This document shows, piece after piece, positions 55,152-64,000 of a stretch of 64,000 nt of DNA (within the stretch, counting starts at the first letter, position 1; every line of letters begins with the position of its first letter). Under the pieces are notes generated by a model. It worked only from the letters and a program-made list of their open reading frames with translations, searched no databases and was not told the DNA's origin. The DNA is taken from contig NC_013523.1 of the NCBI RefSeq assembly GCF_000024985.1, forward strand, positions 682,001 to 746,000. Reading direction: 5' to 3'. The position numbers and the translations under genes were made by a program. Origin of the DNA: Sphaerobacter thermophilus DSM 20745 (lineage in GTDB: Bacteria; Chloroflexota; Chloroflexia; Thermomicrobiales; Thermomicrobiaceae).

Positions 55152-56480
55152 TTGGCCGAGATCCGGCCGTTCCGGGGTGTACGCTACAACACGGCGCGGG
55201 TCGGCGGGCTGCGCGAGGTGATCGGACCGGCGGAGGACATTCCGTCCAACGAGCGGGCGCAGGCGCTGACGGCCGGCCATCCCTACCATTCAGTGCGTCT
55301 CGAGATGCACGACCCGGACACGGCCGACCGGTTCGCCGCGGCAGGGGAGCGCTTCCGGCAGTGGCTGCGGGAGGGCGTGCTCATTCGGGACGAGCGGCCC
55401 GCGTTCTATGCGTACGAGCACGAGTACCGGATCGGGGACAGGCTGCGACGGCGTCGCGGGTTCTTCGCCGCGCTGCGCCTCGCCGACCCGGCCGACGGGG
55501 TCGTGCTGCCGCATGAGGAAACCCTGCCCCACAACGTGGCTGTGCGCCTCGCGCTACTGCGCGGCATCCGCGCCAACCTGAGCGCGGTGTACACGCTGGT
55601 CGAGGACGAGGGCCGGCTTGCGAGTATCCTCGACCAGGTGATGGCCGCCCCGCCCGCCGAGTCGGATATGGACGACGAGGGCGGCTGCCACCGGCTCTGG
55701 ATCGTGACTGATGAGACTGTAATCGCGGCGCTGCAGGCGACCGTCGCCGGGCGGCCGCTCTACATTGCCGACGGCCACCACCGCTACACCGCGGCCCTGA
55801 TCTACCGGGACGAGCGTCGGGCAGCGACCGGGGACGCCGGGGCGGCAGAGTACGTTCTGACCCACATCGCGTCGGTGGATGATCCGGGCATCATGGTTCT
55901 GCCGATCCACCGGGTGGTGCGCGCACTGAACGGCTCGACCTGGGATGAGGTCCTGGGGCACCTGCGGCAGCACTTCAGCGTCAGCGAGGAACCGCTACCG
56001 CCGGAGAATCCGGCACTCGACATCGCCGGCCAAATCGAGCGGCTCGATGCCCTCGACGGCCCGCCGGCCTATCTCTTGCTGGAGCCGGGGGGCCGCCGCC
56101 TGGCGACGCTCCGGGTGCGGCATTGGGACGAGGTCGAGCATGTGCTACCGCCAGGGTCGTCCGGGCTGACGCGGCATCTGGACGCGACCGTGGCGGACGC
56201 AGTAGTGCTGCGGCATGTGCTCGGGATCGACGACGGCTCGCTGGAGGAGCGGGTAGACTTTACGCCCAACGTCGAGCAAGCCGTGTCCGAGACGCGCGCG
56301 GGCACGGCGGCTGCGGCGCTATTCGTCCGGCCGACTCGACTGCGCACGCTGCTCGCCGTGGCGGGTGCGGGGGAGCGGATGCCGCAGAAATCGACATACT
56401 TCTACCCGAAGATCCCGATCGGCCTCGTGGTGTATGATTGCGCCACGACCGATGGATTGGGGGACAGCGGACCGTCGTGA
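55152..56480 (+). CDS. DUF1015 family protein
   Basis: A 442-residue DUF1015 protein: AEIRPFRGVRYNTARVGGLR, VIGPAEDIPSNERAQALTAG (the usual SPPYDVI is altered), FYAYEHEYRIGDRLRRRRGF, LPHEETLP, YIADGHHRYTAALIYRDERR and a C-terminal PQKSTYFYPKIPIGLV. The family is widespread and functionally undefined; in several genomes it lies near serine biosynthesis genes. The likely start is TTG at 55152, with GGAGGG upstream; a frame start at 55098 lacks support. The TGA overlaps the next GTG. Confidence 0.85.
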   Translation: MAEIRPFRGVRYNTARVGGLREVIGPAEDIPSNERAQALTAGHPYHSVRLEMHDPDTADRFAAAGERFRQWLREGVLIRDERPAFYAYEHEYRIGDRLRRRRGFFAALRLADPADGVVLPHEETLPHNVAVRLALLRGIRANLSAVYTLVEDEGRLASILDQVMAAPPAESDMDDEGGCHRLWIVTDETVIAALQATVAGRPLYIADGHHRYTAALIYRDERRAATGDAGAAEYVLTHIASVDDPGIMVLPIHRVVRALNGSTWDEVLGHLRQHFSVSEEPLPPENPALDIAGQIERLDALDGPPAYLLLEPGGRRLATLRVRHWDEVEHVLPPGSSGLTRHLDATVADAVVLRHVLGIDDGSLEERVDFTPNVEQAVSETRAGTAAAALFVRPTRLRTLLAVAGAGERMPQKSTYFYPKIPIGLVVYDCATTDGLGDSGPS

Positions 56481-57448
56481 AGACGCCATTGCGCGCGCTT
56501 GAACCGGCGCTGCAGCACTACGGGGTGACGGCCTCGGCCGCCAGCGAGGTCTACTCTGGCTTCAACCTCCACTTTCGCCTCACGACCCCCGACGGCGACA
56601 AGCACCTGATCATCTTCCGGCCTCAGGCGGGCAAGCCGCCGCGCGACTTCCAGTTCGACCTCTGGCAGCACATCCTGGCCCAGGGCTTCACGCTGCTCCC
56701 GCAGCCGGTCAAGACGGTGGGTGGGCAGGACTACGCGGGTACCCCGCTGGGAACGGTGGCGCTGACCGAGTGGGTGCCGGGCGAGAGCGGGTCGCTGCAC
56801 GAAGACTGGTCGGGGCCGATGATCTGCAAGGCCGCCAGCGTGCTGGCCGACCTGCATGGGGCCGCGCGCCACTTCCGCCCTGATCCGGCGGAGGCAGACC
56901 GCCTGGCGCCGCTGTACCTCCCGGCGGATGCCTGGGTCGATCGCGTCGACCAGATGGTGGCCGACTTCGGCGATCGCACCGCGGCGGACGCGGAGCTGAT
57001 GGACGCCGTGCGATACCGTGTGGAAGAGACCCTCGCCCGGTTCGACGCGGCGGCCTACGAGTCCGCGCTGGCGGCCGGGACGACGGTGGTGCACGGCGAC
57101 TACCGACCGGGGAATCTGGTCATCAACGACAGCGAAATCGCCGCCGTCATCGACCTGGACGCAGCTTTCTGGGAGAGCCGGGTCTACGATCTGGCCTACG
57201 CCGCGTTCCAGTTCGGGGGCAAGGAGGGGGTCTACCCGCAGCCGGGCGCCAGGCCGGGGGCCTACTTCGTCCGCTCCTACTGCCGGCGCTGGCCCTTGAC
57301 CGAGGCGGAGCAAACCCTCCTGCCGTTCTTCCTTCGACAGGTCGTCCTGAAGCGCCTGCTCGTGGGGCGCGATGCTGAGCCGCGCCTGGCCCTGCTCGAC
57401 CAGTTGGACCGCGGGTTAGAGGACGCACTCGTCCGCGCCGCGGCTTGA
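56477..57448 (+). CDS. Aminoglycoside phosphotransferase-family kinase
   Basis: A 323-residue protein kinase-fold phosphotransferase: catalytic loop VVHGDYRPGNLVI (HGDxxxxN) and metal-binding IDLDAAFW. The lysine of the N-lobe is in DKHLIIFRP. The family includes aminoglycoside kinases, homoserine kinase type II and choline-type kinases; nothing here identifies an antibiotic substrate. The GTG start overlaps the DUF1015 stop (GTGA), implying coupled translation and perhaps a shared pathway. Confidence 0.82.
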   Translation: MKTPLRALEPALQHYGVTASAASEVYSGFNLHFRLTTPDGDKHLIIFRPQAGKPPRDFQFDLWQHILAQGFTLLPQPVKTVGGQDYAGTPLGTVALTEWVPGESGSLHEDWSGPMICKAASVLADLHGAARHFRPDPAEADRLAPLYLPADAWVDRVDQMVADFGDRTAADAELMDAVRYRVEETLARFDAAAYESALAAGTTVVHGDYRPGNLVINDSEIAAVIDLDAAFWESRVYDLAYAAFQFGGKEGVYPQPGARPGAYFVRSYCRRWPLTEAEQTLLPFFLRQVVLKRLLVGRDAEPRLALLDQLDRGLEDALVRAAA

Positions 57449-57537
57449 CCGTCTCCAGCGGAATCCCGGCGTCGACGCGGGGCAGCAGGCTCGAGTGATG
57501 CCGCGTGCTGCGCGGCATACGGGAGGTCGAGTCAGCC

Positions 57538-60153
57538 ATGTCCACGCCGATTCGGCGGCAGTACCTCTCGATCAAACGCCAGTACCCGGACACGATCGTC
57601 TTTTTCCGGCTGGGCGACTTCTACGAGACCTTCGACGACGACGCGAAACTGGCCGCCTCCGTGCTGGACATCACCCTCACGTCCCGCGAGATGGGGCGGG
57701 GCAATCGTATCCCCATGGCGGGCATTCCGTGCCACGCGGCGCAGGGGTACATCGCCCGTCTGGTCGGGGCCGGTCACAAGGTCGCGATCTGCGAGCAGAT
57801 CGGGGAGCCGACGGGTCGGGAGCTGGTCGAGCGGCGCGTCACGCGGATCGTCACACCGGGCACGGTGACCGACCCGGCGATGCTCGACAGCGACACCAAT
57901 CACTACATCGCGGCGGTCCTGCTCGACGGCGCGCGGGCGGGCCTGGCCGTGGCCGACATCTCCACCGGTGAGTTCGCCACGACCGAGATCAACGCGGCGG
58001 ACCCAGCCGCGGCCCGCGCCGCGGTGCATCGCGAACTGCTGCGGCTCCACCCGGCCGAGATCGTCGCTCCTGCCAGCCCGCCGGACGCGGAGGACCCACT
58101 GCCGGCCGAGGTCGTTCCTGAAGGTGCTTACATCACCCGGCGGGACCGATCCGAGTGGCGCCTGGAGGTAGCCGATGAGGAGCTGCGGCGCCACTTCGGG
58201 GTCGAGACGCTGGAGGCCTATGGCTGCGCAGGCAAGCCGTTCGCCATCCGGGCCGCCGGGGCGCTGCTGCAGTACCTGGCGGAGACGCAGGTCGGCAGCC
58301 TCAAGCAGATCGTCGACCTCGTCACCTACAGCACCGAGCGCTACATGTCGCTCGACGGGCAGACGCGGCGCAACCTGGAGTTGTCCGAGAGCAGCCGCGG
58401 CGAGCGGCGACACTCGCTGATCGCCGTGCTCGACCAGACCCGGACCCCGATGGGCGCGCGGATGCTGCGGCGCTGGGTCGGCCAGCCGCTGCTGGACCTC
58501 GCCGAGCTCCAGGACCGCCAGGACGCGGTGGCCTACTTCGTCGATCGGGCGCTGGTGCGGGCGCGGCTCCGTGACGCGTTGGGACACGTTTCCGACCTGG
58601 AGCGGCTGATCAATCGGGTGGTGACCGGCGCAGCCGGCCCGCGGGAGTTGCTGTCGCTGGCCCGCTCGCTCCAGCGGTTGCCCGAGATCAACGAGATCCT
58701 GGGCGACGGGGACCGGCCGTGCCTCGTGGCCGGCCCGCCCGACTGCTCGGAGACGGCTCGTCTGATCGTACAGGCGCTGGTTGACGAGCCGCCGGCCGTC
58801 CTCGGGGGCGGGCCGACAATCCGCGCCGGGTTCAGCCCCGAGCTCGACGGCCTGCGCGCTTCTTCCCGTGAGGCGCGGGAGTGGATCGCCGGGCTGGAGC
58901 AGGCCGAGCGGGAGCGGACCGGGATCAAGTCGCTCAAGGTCGGCTTCAACAAGGTCTTCGGCTACTACATTGAGGTGAGCCGCGCGAACATCAGCGCGGT
59001 GCCCTCCGACTACCAGCGCAAGCAAACGCTGGTGAACGCCGAGCGCTACATAACCCCGGAGCTCAAGGAGTACGAGAGCCGGGTCCTGAACGCCGAGGAG
59101 CGCATCGCCGACCTGGAGGAGCAGGTGTACCGCCGCGTGCTGGCTCAGGTGGCGGCGGCGGCTGACTCCGTGCGGGCGGCGGCGCAGGCGGTAGCGCAGC
59201 TCGATGTGTTGTCGGCGCTCGCAGAGGTAGCGGTGCGGCGGCGCTATGTCCGGCCGGAGCTGGACGACAGCACGGTGCTCGAGATCGTGGGCGGGCGACA
59301 CCCGGTCGTCGAGGTCACGTTGGAGACAGGCCAGTTCGTGCCCAACGACACGTACCTCGACACCGAATCCAACCAGATCACGATCCTGACCGGCCCGAAC
59401 ATGGCCGGGAAGAGCACCTACCTGCGACAGGTCGCGCTAATCGTGCTCCTGGCCCAGATCGGCTCGTTCGTCCCCGCCGAGCGGGCGCGGATCGGTCTGG
59501 TCGATCGGATCTTCACCCGGATTGGCGCCCAGGACGACATCGCCACCGGGCAGAGCACCTTCATGGTGGAGATGGTCGAGACCGCGACGATCCTGCACCA
59601 CGCCACGCCGCGCTCGCTGGTGGTGCTGGACGAGATCGGGCGCGGGACCAGCACCTACGACGGCCTTGCGATCGCGCGTGCCGTCGTCGAACACCTCCAC
59701 AACAGCCCGCGCCTGGGCTGTAAGACGCTCTTCGCCACGCACTACCACGAGCTGACCGAACTCGAGAAGATCCTGCCGCGGGTCCGCAACTATCGGGTCG
59801 ATGTGCTGGAGGAGGGAGACGAGGTCGTCTTCCTGCACCGGGTTGTCCCCGGTGGCGCCGATCGCAGCTACGGCATCCACGTGGCGCAACTCGCCGGGAT
59901 GCCGCGCGCGGTGGTGCGCCGCGCCGGGGAGATCCTGGCCGACCTGGAGGGGAGTGCCGAGCGCACCGAACGCGGGCGCCGCCGCAAGGCGATGGCGACA
60001 CCCCGCGTGGAAGCGATGCAGTTGACCCTCTTCGGTGTGCCGGACCCGATCGTCGAGGACCTTAAGGCGCTTGACGTGGAGTCGCTGACGCCACTCGAAG
60101 CCCTGACCACGCTCTACGAGCTGCGCCGCCGCGCGCTCGACGGGACGGGGTGA
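57538..60153 (+). CDS. mutS: DNA mismatch repair protein MutS
   Basis: An 871-residue MutS1. The mismatch-reading F-x-E motif is present (Phe28 and Glu30 in LGDFYETFDDD), followed by GIPCHAAQGYIARLVGAGHK, the connector and core domains (LEAYGCAGKPFAI, LNAEERIADLEEQV), and the ATPase domain: Walker A TGPNMAGKST near residue 617, VFTRIGAQDDIATGQSTFMVE-type block, DEIGRGTSTYDG and FATHYHELTELE. It detects mismatches and recruits MutL. ATG at 57538 has GGGAGGT ten bases upstream; an earlier start at 57505 would add 11 residues. mutL is not in the window. The 105 bases to the convergent MFS gene hold no clear feature. Confidence 0.93.
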   Translation: MSTPIRRQYLSIKRQYPDTIVFFRLGDFYETFDDDAKLAASVLDITLTSREMGRGNRIPMAGIPCHAAQGYIARLVGAGHKVAICEQIGEPTGRELVERRVTRIVTPGTVTDPAMLDSDTNHYIAAVLLDGARAGLAVADISTGEFATTEINAADPAAARAAVHRELLRLHPAEIVAPASPPDAEDPLPAEVVPEGAYITRRDRSEWRLEVADEELRRHFGVETLEAYGCAGKPFAIRAAGALLQYLAETQVGSLKQIVDLVTYSTERYMSLDGQTRRNLELSESSRGERRHSLIAVLDQTRTPMGARMLRRWVGQPLLDLAELQDRQDAVAYFVDRALVRARLRDALGHVSDLERLINRVVTGAAGPRELLSLARSLQRLPEINEILGDGDRPCLVAGPPDCSETARLIVQALVDEPPAVLGGGPTIRAGFSPELDGLRASSREAREWIAGLEQAERERTGIKSLKVGFNKVFGYYIEVSRANISAVPSDYQRKQTLVNAERYITPELKEYESRVLNAEERIADLEEQVYRRVLAQVAAAADSVRAAAQAVAQLDVLSALAEVAVRRRYVRPELDDSTVLEIVGGRHPVVEVTLETGQFVPNDTYLDTESNQITILTGPNMAGKSTYLRQVALIVLLAQIGSFVPAERARIGLVDRIFTRIGAQDDIATGQSTFMVEMVETATILHHATPRSLVVLDEIGRGTSTYDGLAIARAVVEHLHNSPRLGCKTLFATHYHELTELEKILPRVRNYRVDVLEEGDEVVFLHRVVPGGADRSYGIHVAQLAGMPRAVVRRAGEILADLEGSAERTERGRRRKAMATPRVEAMQLTLFGVPDPIVEDLKALDVESLTPLEALTTLYELRRRALDGTG

Positions 60154-60258
60154 TCCTACCCGCGCGGGCGTCGCACGGAACCTCGCTCGATCCCCTTTGG
60201 CTCTTGAGGGATGAGCACTCAGGGGCGGGACACGACGCCCGCGGTCCGGATACCGTGG

Positions 60259-61482
60259 CTATCGGCTGCGTGCGGCGGGCTCGTGGACCGTGGCGTGCTC
60301 CTGGTCGGCTGCCCGCGTCCGGAGCCTGGCGAGCGGGGCAAGGACGAGGACGGCCATGGCCGCAGCGCCGACGAAGATGGATGCTGGGGACACGCCATAG
60401 AGCGGTGTGTACCAGAGGGGTGCCGATCCCTGGCCGATGAACTTGGCGCTGCCGGTGATCGAGGAGACCGTGCCGCGGCTCTCGGGTACGGCCTGGACAA
60501 CCAGGGTGTTGAACGCCGACCAGGCGATGATGCCGGCCAGCCCGACGCCGAAATGCGCGATCGCCAGGACGAGCGGGGAGGGCGCCACGGCCATCAGGAG
60601 GAAGGCGAGGGCAACCCCGACCATGCCGGAAGTCAGTCCCCGGTACGGTCCAATGCGGTCGACCAACCGGCCCGCCCCGGGCCCGCCGAGCAGGCCCGCG
60701 AGCCCGTACATCGACAGGATGATCCCGACCTGCCCGGTACCGCTTCCCCAGGTGTCCGACAGATACTCCGCGTAGAGGTAGCTCGCCCCGCGCATCGCAC
60801 CGTTCGCCAGGAAGGCGATGCTCGCCAGCAGCAGCACCTGCACGCCGAGCGACCCGACAATCTGCCGGAGGCTGGCGCCGATGCTTTCCCCGCGCACGCG
60901 CGGCGGCACCAGTGCCCCGTAGCGCCGGAACCAGAGGGCATACCAGACGGCGAGTGACCAGCTCATGGCGGTGATGACGAGATAGGCAAGGCGCCAGTTG
61001 AGATCCCCCAGCGCGCCGGCCACGAGCGGCCCGACCATCGCGCCCGCCTGGTTGACTGCCGAGAAATAGCCCATCGACCGGCCGACCCGCTCGCGAGGCA
61101 CCACGTCGCCCAGCGTCGCCATCACGATCGGCGTGGTGAAGGCGTTGGTCGTGCCCTGGAGTACCTGGGACACCAGGAAGATCGGGAAGTTCGGGGACAA
61201 CGCCGCCAGCAGCGACGCTGCGCCGTAGCCGCCGAAGCCGATGAAGAGGCTCGACCTCCGGGACGTCAGGTCGGAGACGGCGCCCGAGGCGAACTGCACG
61301 ATCGCGTAGGGGATGAGGTAGGCCGGGACGGCGAGCGTGAGGACGGCGCGGTCGATGTCAAAGGCGCCAAGCAGAATCGTGAACAGGACGGTGAAGACGT
61401 TGCTGCCCATCGGGCCGATCGCCGCGCCCAGATGGAACGGTACAAGCTGCCACTCCGACAGCTTCGTCCGCCCGTCCTCCAC
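60259..61482 (-). CDS. MFS transporter
   Basis: A 407-residue transporter with about 12 membrane segments. The loop motif between helices 2 and 3 is GAVSDLTSRRSSLFIGFGGY, resembling the MFS A-motif, and the second half has GRLVDRIGPYRGLTSGMVGV. The substrate cannot be assigned; the family includes drug and metabolite exporters. It is convergent with mutS and has no close partner gene. Confidence 0.85.
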   Translation of the reverse strand: MEDGRTKLSEWQLVPFHLGAAIGPMGSNVFTVLFTILLGAFDIDRAVLTLAVPAYLIPYAIVQFASGAVSDLTSRRSSLFIGFGGYGAASLLAALSPNFPIFLVSQVLQGTTNAFTTPIVMATLGDVVPRERVGRSMGYFSAVNQAGAMVGPLVAGALGDLNWRLAYLVITAMSWSLAVWYALWFRRYGALVPPRVRGESIGASLRQIVGSLGVQVLLLASIAFLANGAMRGASYLYAEYLSDTWGSGTGQVGIILSMYGLAGLLGGPGAGRLVDRIGPYRGLTSGMVGVALAFLLMAVAPSPLVLAIAHFGVGLAGIIAWSAFNTLVVQAVPESRGTVSSITGSAKFIGQGSAPLWYTPLYGVSPASIFVGAAAMAVLVLAPLARLRTRAADQEHATVHEPAARSR

Positions 61483-61681
61483 TCCTACTCCTATCCCCCT
61501 TGTTTCAGCAGCTCAGCCGTCTCCGCCGATGCGTTCGATCGGTCCTGGAGCGTCCCGGTCAGTGTGCCATATCGCCGCCGACCCTCCTAGAGGGTGATTG
61601 AGCCTGAGCGTGGAGCGGCCGCGGCCATGACCGTTGAGGAATTGGCCCGGTATCCCTGCCGGCAGCCCCTTCCACCATGCC

Positions 61682-61798
61682 TGTTACCCTGAGCGGAGCC
61701 ACCGGGACGGAAGCGCCGGCCGGCTCCGTCCGAGACCAGGGATCTCGGGGTAGGGTGGCCGCTCCCGCATGAGATCCTTCGCTTCGCTCAGGATGACA
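61682..61798. repeat. TGTCATCCT-type dispersed repeat, copy 2
   Basis: Left end TGTTACCCTGAGCGGAGCC and right end GCTTCGCTCAGGATGACA are inverted relative to each other, with inner GGATCTC (61740-61746) and GAGATCC (61771-61777). It matches the copy at 20897-21008 and lies in the 400-base gap (61483-61882) between the MFS and beta-lactamase-like genes; the rest of that gap shows nothing I can assign. Confidence 0.7.
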
Positions 61799-61882
61799 GA
61801 AACAGGACGACGGTGACGGCGACTGCTTCCCACGGTACCTCGTCAAACGCCAAAGCCTCGGCCGCTCCACACCCGGCCGGTT

Positions 61883-62797
61883 CTACTGGATGGCCTCCTC
61901 CGGAATGGGGCCGATGAAGCACTCGTAGATCAGTCGTGAAATGTCGGACAGCAGGCGCTGGGAGGCGACGAGGTTGGGGCTGCCCTTGCTCATGAGCGCG
62001 ACGGCATAGGTGCGCTCACCGGCGAAGACCAACCCCACGTCGTTGCGGACGCCGCGGAGGGTGCCGGTCTTGTGGGCGGCCTTGACACCGAACGGAAGTT
62101 GCTCGGGGATGATGGTGGTGTACTTCTGCCGCTTGAGGATGTCGATGACCGCCTCCCGCGACGCCGGGCTGAGTCCTTCCCCGCGGAAGATCGCTTCCAC
62201 GAGGCGGAGCATGTCGCGCGGAGTGGAGACATCGTTGTCCGGCGTCTCACGCAGCGCCGCGCAGTCCCACGGGGCCGGCTTGGACGCCAACGCCTGCTTG
62301 AGCCGGTCGTAGGTCAGCGTGGGGTCGGCAGGGTCGAGGTTGTGCAGTCCGGCCAGGATTTCCCACGTATCGAGCGGCAGGTGCGTATTGGTCATGCCGA
62401 GCCGCTCTAGGGTGGTGGCCACGGCCTCACGACCGATCAGGTCATAGATCATGTCGGTGGCGGTGTTGTCGCTGACGGTGATCATGAGCGTGGCGACATC
62501 TTTCACCGTCGGCGCGACGCCTGCATCGAGGTCCTGGAGCACGCCCGAACCGGGCACGCGATGTCGCTCCTCCAGGGTGATGCGCATCGCCGGGTCGATC
62601 TGGCCGGCGTCGACCTGCCGGTACAGCTCGTAGAGGAGGACCGTCTTCATGGTGCTGGCGGTGGGGACGACGACGTCCGGGTTGTACATGACCTCGGTGC
62701 CGGTATCCAGGTCGCGTGCCGCCACCCCGATCGTGCCCGCGAAGTCCTCCGCGAGCGCGCGGATGCGCTCAATCGTCTCCTTGGGATCGGTCGCCAT
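61883..62797 (-). CDS. Class A beta-lactamase-like serine hydrolase
   Basis: A 304-residue protein with the three active-site motifs: Ser48 and Lys51 (STMK) in VVPTASTMKTVLLYELY, Ser109-Asp110-Asn111 (SDN) in LMITVSDNTATDMIYD and Lys243-Thr-Gly (HKTGTL). The Omega-loop glutamate (ExxLN, Glu166) of true class A beta-lactamases is not evident (LDTWEILAGLHNLDPADP). The ATG at 62797 follows GGAGGAGAAGGG and gives no signal peptide, so it may be a cytoplasmic serine hydrolase rather than a secreted beta-lactamase. Resistance should not be inferred. Confidence 0.8.
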   Translation of the reverse strand: MATDPKETIERIRALAEDFAGTIGVAARDLDTGTEVMYNPDVVVPTASTMKTVLLYELYRQVDAGQIDPAMRITLEERHRVPGSGVLQDLDAGVAPTVKDVATLMITVSDNTATDMIYDLIGREAVATTLERLGMTNTHLPLDTWEILAGLHNLDPADPTLTYDRLKQALASKPAPWDCAALRETPDNDVSTPRDMLRLVEAIFRGEGLSPASREAVIDILKRQKYTTIIPEQLPFGVKAAHKTGTLRGVRNDVGLVFAGERTYAVALMSKGSPNLVASQRLLSDISRLIYECFIGPIPEEAIQ

Positions 62798-62945
62798 TCC
62801 CTTCTCCTCCCTGTGCTCACGCTGTGTCCGGATCGACAGCCCGCAGCACAATAGCATGACCGTACGGTGATCACAAACAGACGAGGGGGCCACGTGTTGG
62901 CCCCCTCTGGTGGTGACGCGTGGTGGGTTGTGCCGCGTGGGAGAG

Positions 62946-64000
62946 CTACGCTGCCCCGACGAGGCCCGCGCTTCGCTCGACCGGCCGGCCCTCGGCGGCC
63001 CAGGCGTTGATCCCACGGTCGAGATGGGTCACATCCTTGGCGCCGGCGGCGCGGAGCAGGCTGACTCCGATGGCCGATCGGGCTCCGCCCTGGCAGTAGA
63101 GGACGACGGGCGTCTCCCGTGGGATCTGGTCCAGCCGATCCATCAGGTAACCGAGCGGGATGTGGCGCGATCCGGGGATGTGCCCGGACTCCCACTCGAC
63201 CTTGCCCCGGATGTCCAGCACGGTCGCGCGCCCGCCCTGGAGCATCCCGTCGAGATCGGCCGGGGTCAATCCCTGGTACGACTCCAGCGCCCGACCACTC
63301 GCGGTCCAGGCAGCGAGCGCTTCCTGCACCGTGGCGATTCCCGCGACGCGGTCGAGTCCGATCGAGCGGAGGCTGCGCACCGCGCGGCCGGCGCAGTCCG
63401 GGCAGGCGTTGTCGACGAGCAGGACGATGTCGACATCGTAGCCGATCAGCCAACCGGCCCAGGTGGTAAACGCGTTGTCCAGCGGAATGTTGAGAGTCCC
63501 GGGGATGAACCCCTGGGCGTAGTCGTCCGCGCGGCGTGTGTCTACCACCACGGCCCCGGTGTCGAGCAGGGCTGGCACCTCGTGGCCGGTCAGCGTCCGG
63601 ATCGGCGGAAGCTCGCTCACCAGCGCCGGGCCGATCTTGTTGACCCGCTTCATCTCCGCGAAGTACTTCGGCGGCTCAGGCTGCCCTGACAGCACTGCCT
63701 TGACGAACTCGTCTTCGTCCGTGATCTGGAAGGCCCAGTTGAACAGGCGCTCGTAGCCGACCGTGCTCTGGGGAACGGCGCCCAGGGCCTTGCCGCAGGC
63801 GCTGCCCGCGCCGTGGGCCGGCCAGATCTGCACGTAGTCGGGCAGCTCCTTGAAGCGCTGCAGCGATCTGAACAACTGCCGTGCGCCCGGTTCCTTGGTG
63901 CCGCGGATCCCGGCGGCCTCTTCCAGAAGATCGGGCCGGCCGATGTCACCGACGAAGACGAAGTCGCCGGTGAAGATGCCCATCGGCTTGTCCGCGTTCG
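62946..64000 (-). CDS. CstB-like metallo-beta-lactamase/rhodanese protein (5' end outside window)
   Basis: At least 351 codons are visible; the frame is open to the window edge, where the sequence reads NADKPMGIFTGDFVFVGDIG, the middle of an ETHE1/CstB-type persulfide dioxygenase domain. It continues with IWPAHGAGSACGKALG, then a first rhodanese domain (VVVDTRRADDYAQGFIPGTL) and a second one with the active Cys in LYCQGGARSAIGVSLL. This order (MBL, inactive rhodanese, active rhodanese) is that of CstB, which oxidises low-molecular-weight persulfides to thiosulfate. The Cys in ACPDCAG of the first rhodanese is not at the normal position. Confidence 0.85.
   Translation of the reverse strand, partial: NADKPMGIFTGDFVFVGDIGRPDLLEEAAGIRGTKEPGARQLFRSLQRFKELPDYVQIWPAHGAGSACGKALGAVPQSTVGYERLFNWAFQITDEDEFVKAVLSGQPEPPKYFAEMKRVNKIGPALVSELPPIRTLTGHEVPALLDTGAVVVDTRRADDYAQGFIPGTLNIPLDNAFTTWAGWLIGYDVDIVLLVDNACPDCAGRAVRSLRSIGLDRVAGIATVQEALAAWTASGRALESYQGLTPADLDGMLQGGRATVLDIRGKVEWESGHIPGSRHIPLGYLMDRLDQIPRETPVVLYCQGGARSAIGVSLLRAAGAKDVTHLDRGINAWAAEGRPVERSAGLVGAA

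Noticed and set aside
57532-59301. 589-codon frame antisense to mutS
   Set aside because: Shadow of mutS codon bias; mutS has all catalytic motifs in the plus frame.
61883-63016. Longer beta-lactamase-like protein starting at 63016
   Set aside because: The extra 73 residues are polar, overlap the region behind the CstB-like gene and lack a signal peptide; the ATG at 62797 has GGAGGAGAAGGG directly ahead.
1-64000. tRNA, rRNA genes or CRISPR arrays
   Set aside because: No T-loop consensus in a cloverleaf context, no conserved rRNA blocks and no regularly spaced repeats were found by eye on either strand; a tRNAscan or CRISPR search could still find something missed.

Overview
The window is a high-GC, densely packed bacterial chromosome segment with many GTG and TTG starts, overlapping stop/start pairs and strong purine-rich ribosome binding sites. 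The gene set suggests a thermophilic Chloroflexota of the Thermomicrobia type (Sphaerobacter or a close relative): lone haem-copper oxidase subunit I, GerMN/Gmad2 lipoprotein, DUF2249/NnrS-type proteins, DUF1015, a Chloroflexi-style PP2C-like/beta-propeller protein. This assignment is inference from gene families and composition; no rRNA or tRNA gene was found to confirm it.

Layout. 1-9.4 kb: tail of a membrane-anchored protein, SIMPL-domain protein, HtrA protease (opposite strand, preceded by a coupled 16-codon ORF), a sulfur/small-molecule block (Cys-less rhodanese lipoprotein, pyrophosphatase, DUF2103, SDR, YjbQ, XRE regulator, active rhodanese, cysteine synthase) and a GerMN lipoprotein. 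9.4-10.0 kb: a DUF559 nuclease-like gene bracketed by inverted copies of a palindromic repeat. 10.1-16.2 kb: recD2, an unknown membrane protein with a basic Ala/Pro/Lys tail, an HD hydrolase, and the overlapping folC-HAD pair.

16.4-26.7 kb is the most distinctive part: a Crp/Fnr regulator, a DUF1858 protein, a 7Fe ferredoxin, a lone CoxI, a DNA glycosylase, then an operon of DUF59, DUF1858-DUF2249-DUF2249, a haem-copper-like membrane protein and DUF2249, followed by an NnrS-like protein. Two near-identical TTGCG-N4-CGCAA palindromes precede the DUF1858 gene and the DUF59 operon. I read this as a nitric-oxide/nitrosative-stress regulon controlled by a Crp/Fnr-family protein. 26.7-27.2 kb has no convincing gene but carries a promoter-like sequence, successive hairpins and an intrinsic terminator, so it may encode a structured small RNA.

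27.2-32.3 kb: PspC, the Fe-S carrier Mrp, a 48-residue membrane protein of the lmo0937 type, a zinc-ribbon-KAS II fusion, a ureohydrolase and a DUF1989 protein (possibly guanidine-compound catabolism). 32.3-46.6 kb: response regulator, excisionase-like HTH, citrate synthase, ribosomal protein S21, OMP decarboxylase, threonine dehydratase, a TPR protein, a PP2C-like/beta-propeller membrane protein, a TolB-like propeller, and the DNA polymerase III delta-prime/PSP1 pair. 46.8-50.7 kb: an overlapping three-gene glycosyltransferase operon. 50.7-64 kb: an ABM-NhaA antiporter fusion with a remnant of a ring-cleaving dioxygenase start upstream, gamma-glutamyltransferase, DUF1015, a phosphotransferase, mutS, an MFS transporter, a class A beta-lactamase-like hydrolase, and a CstB-like persulfide dioxygenase/rhodanese that runs off the window end.

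Recurring themes are persulfide/cysteine chemistry (four rhodanese or cysteine genes), nitrogen-oxide defence, DNA repair (RecD2, AlkA, MutS) and two dispersed non-coding repeat families.
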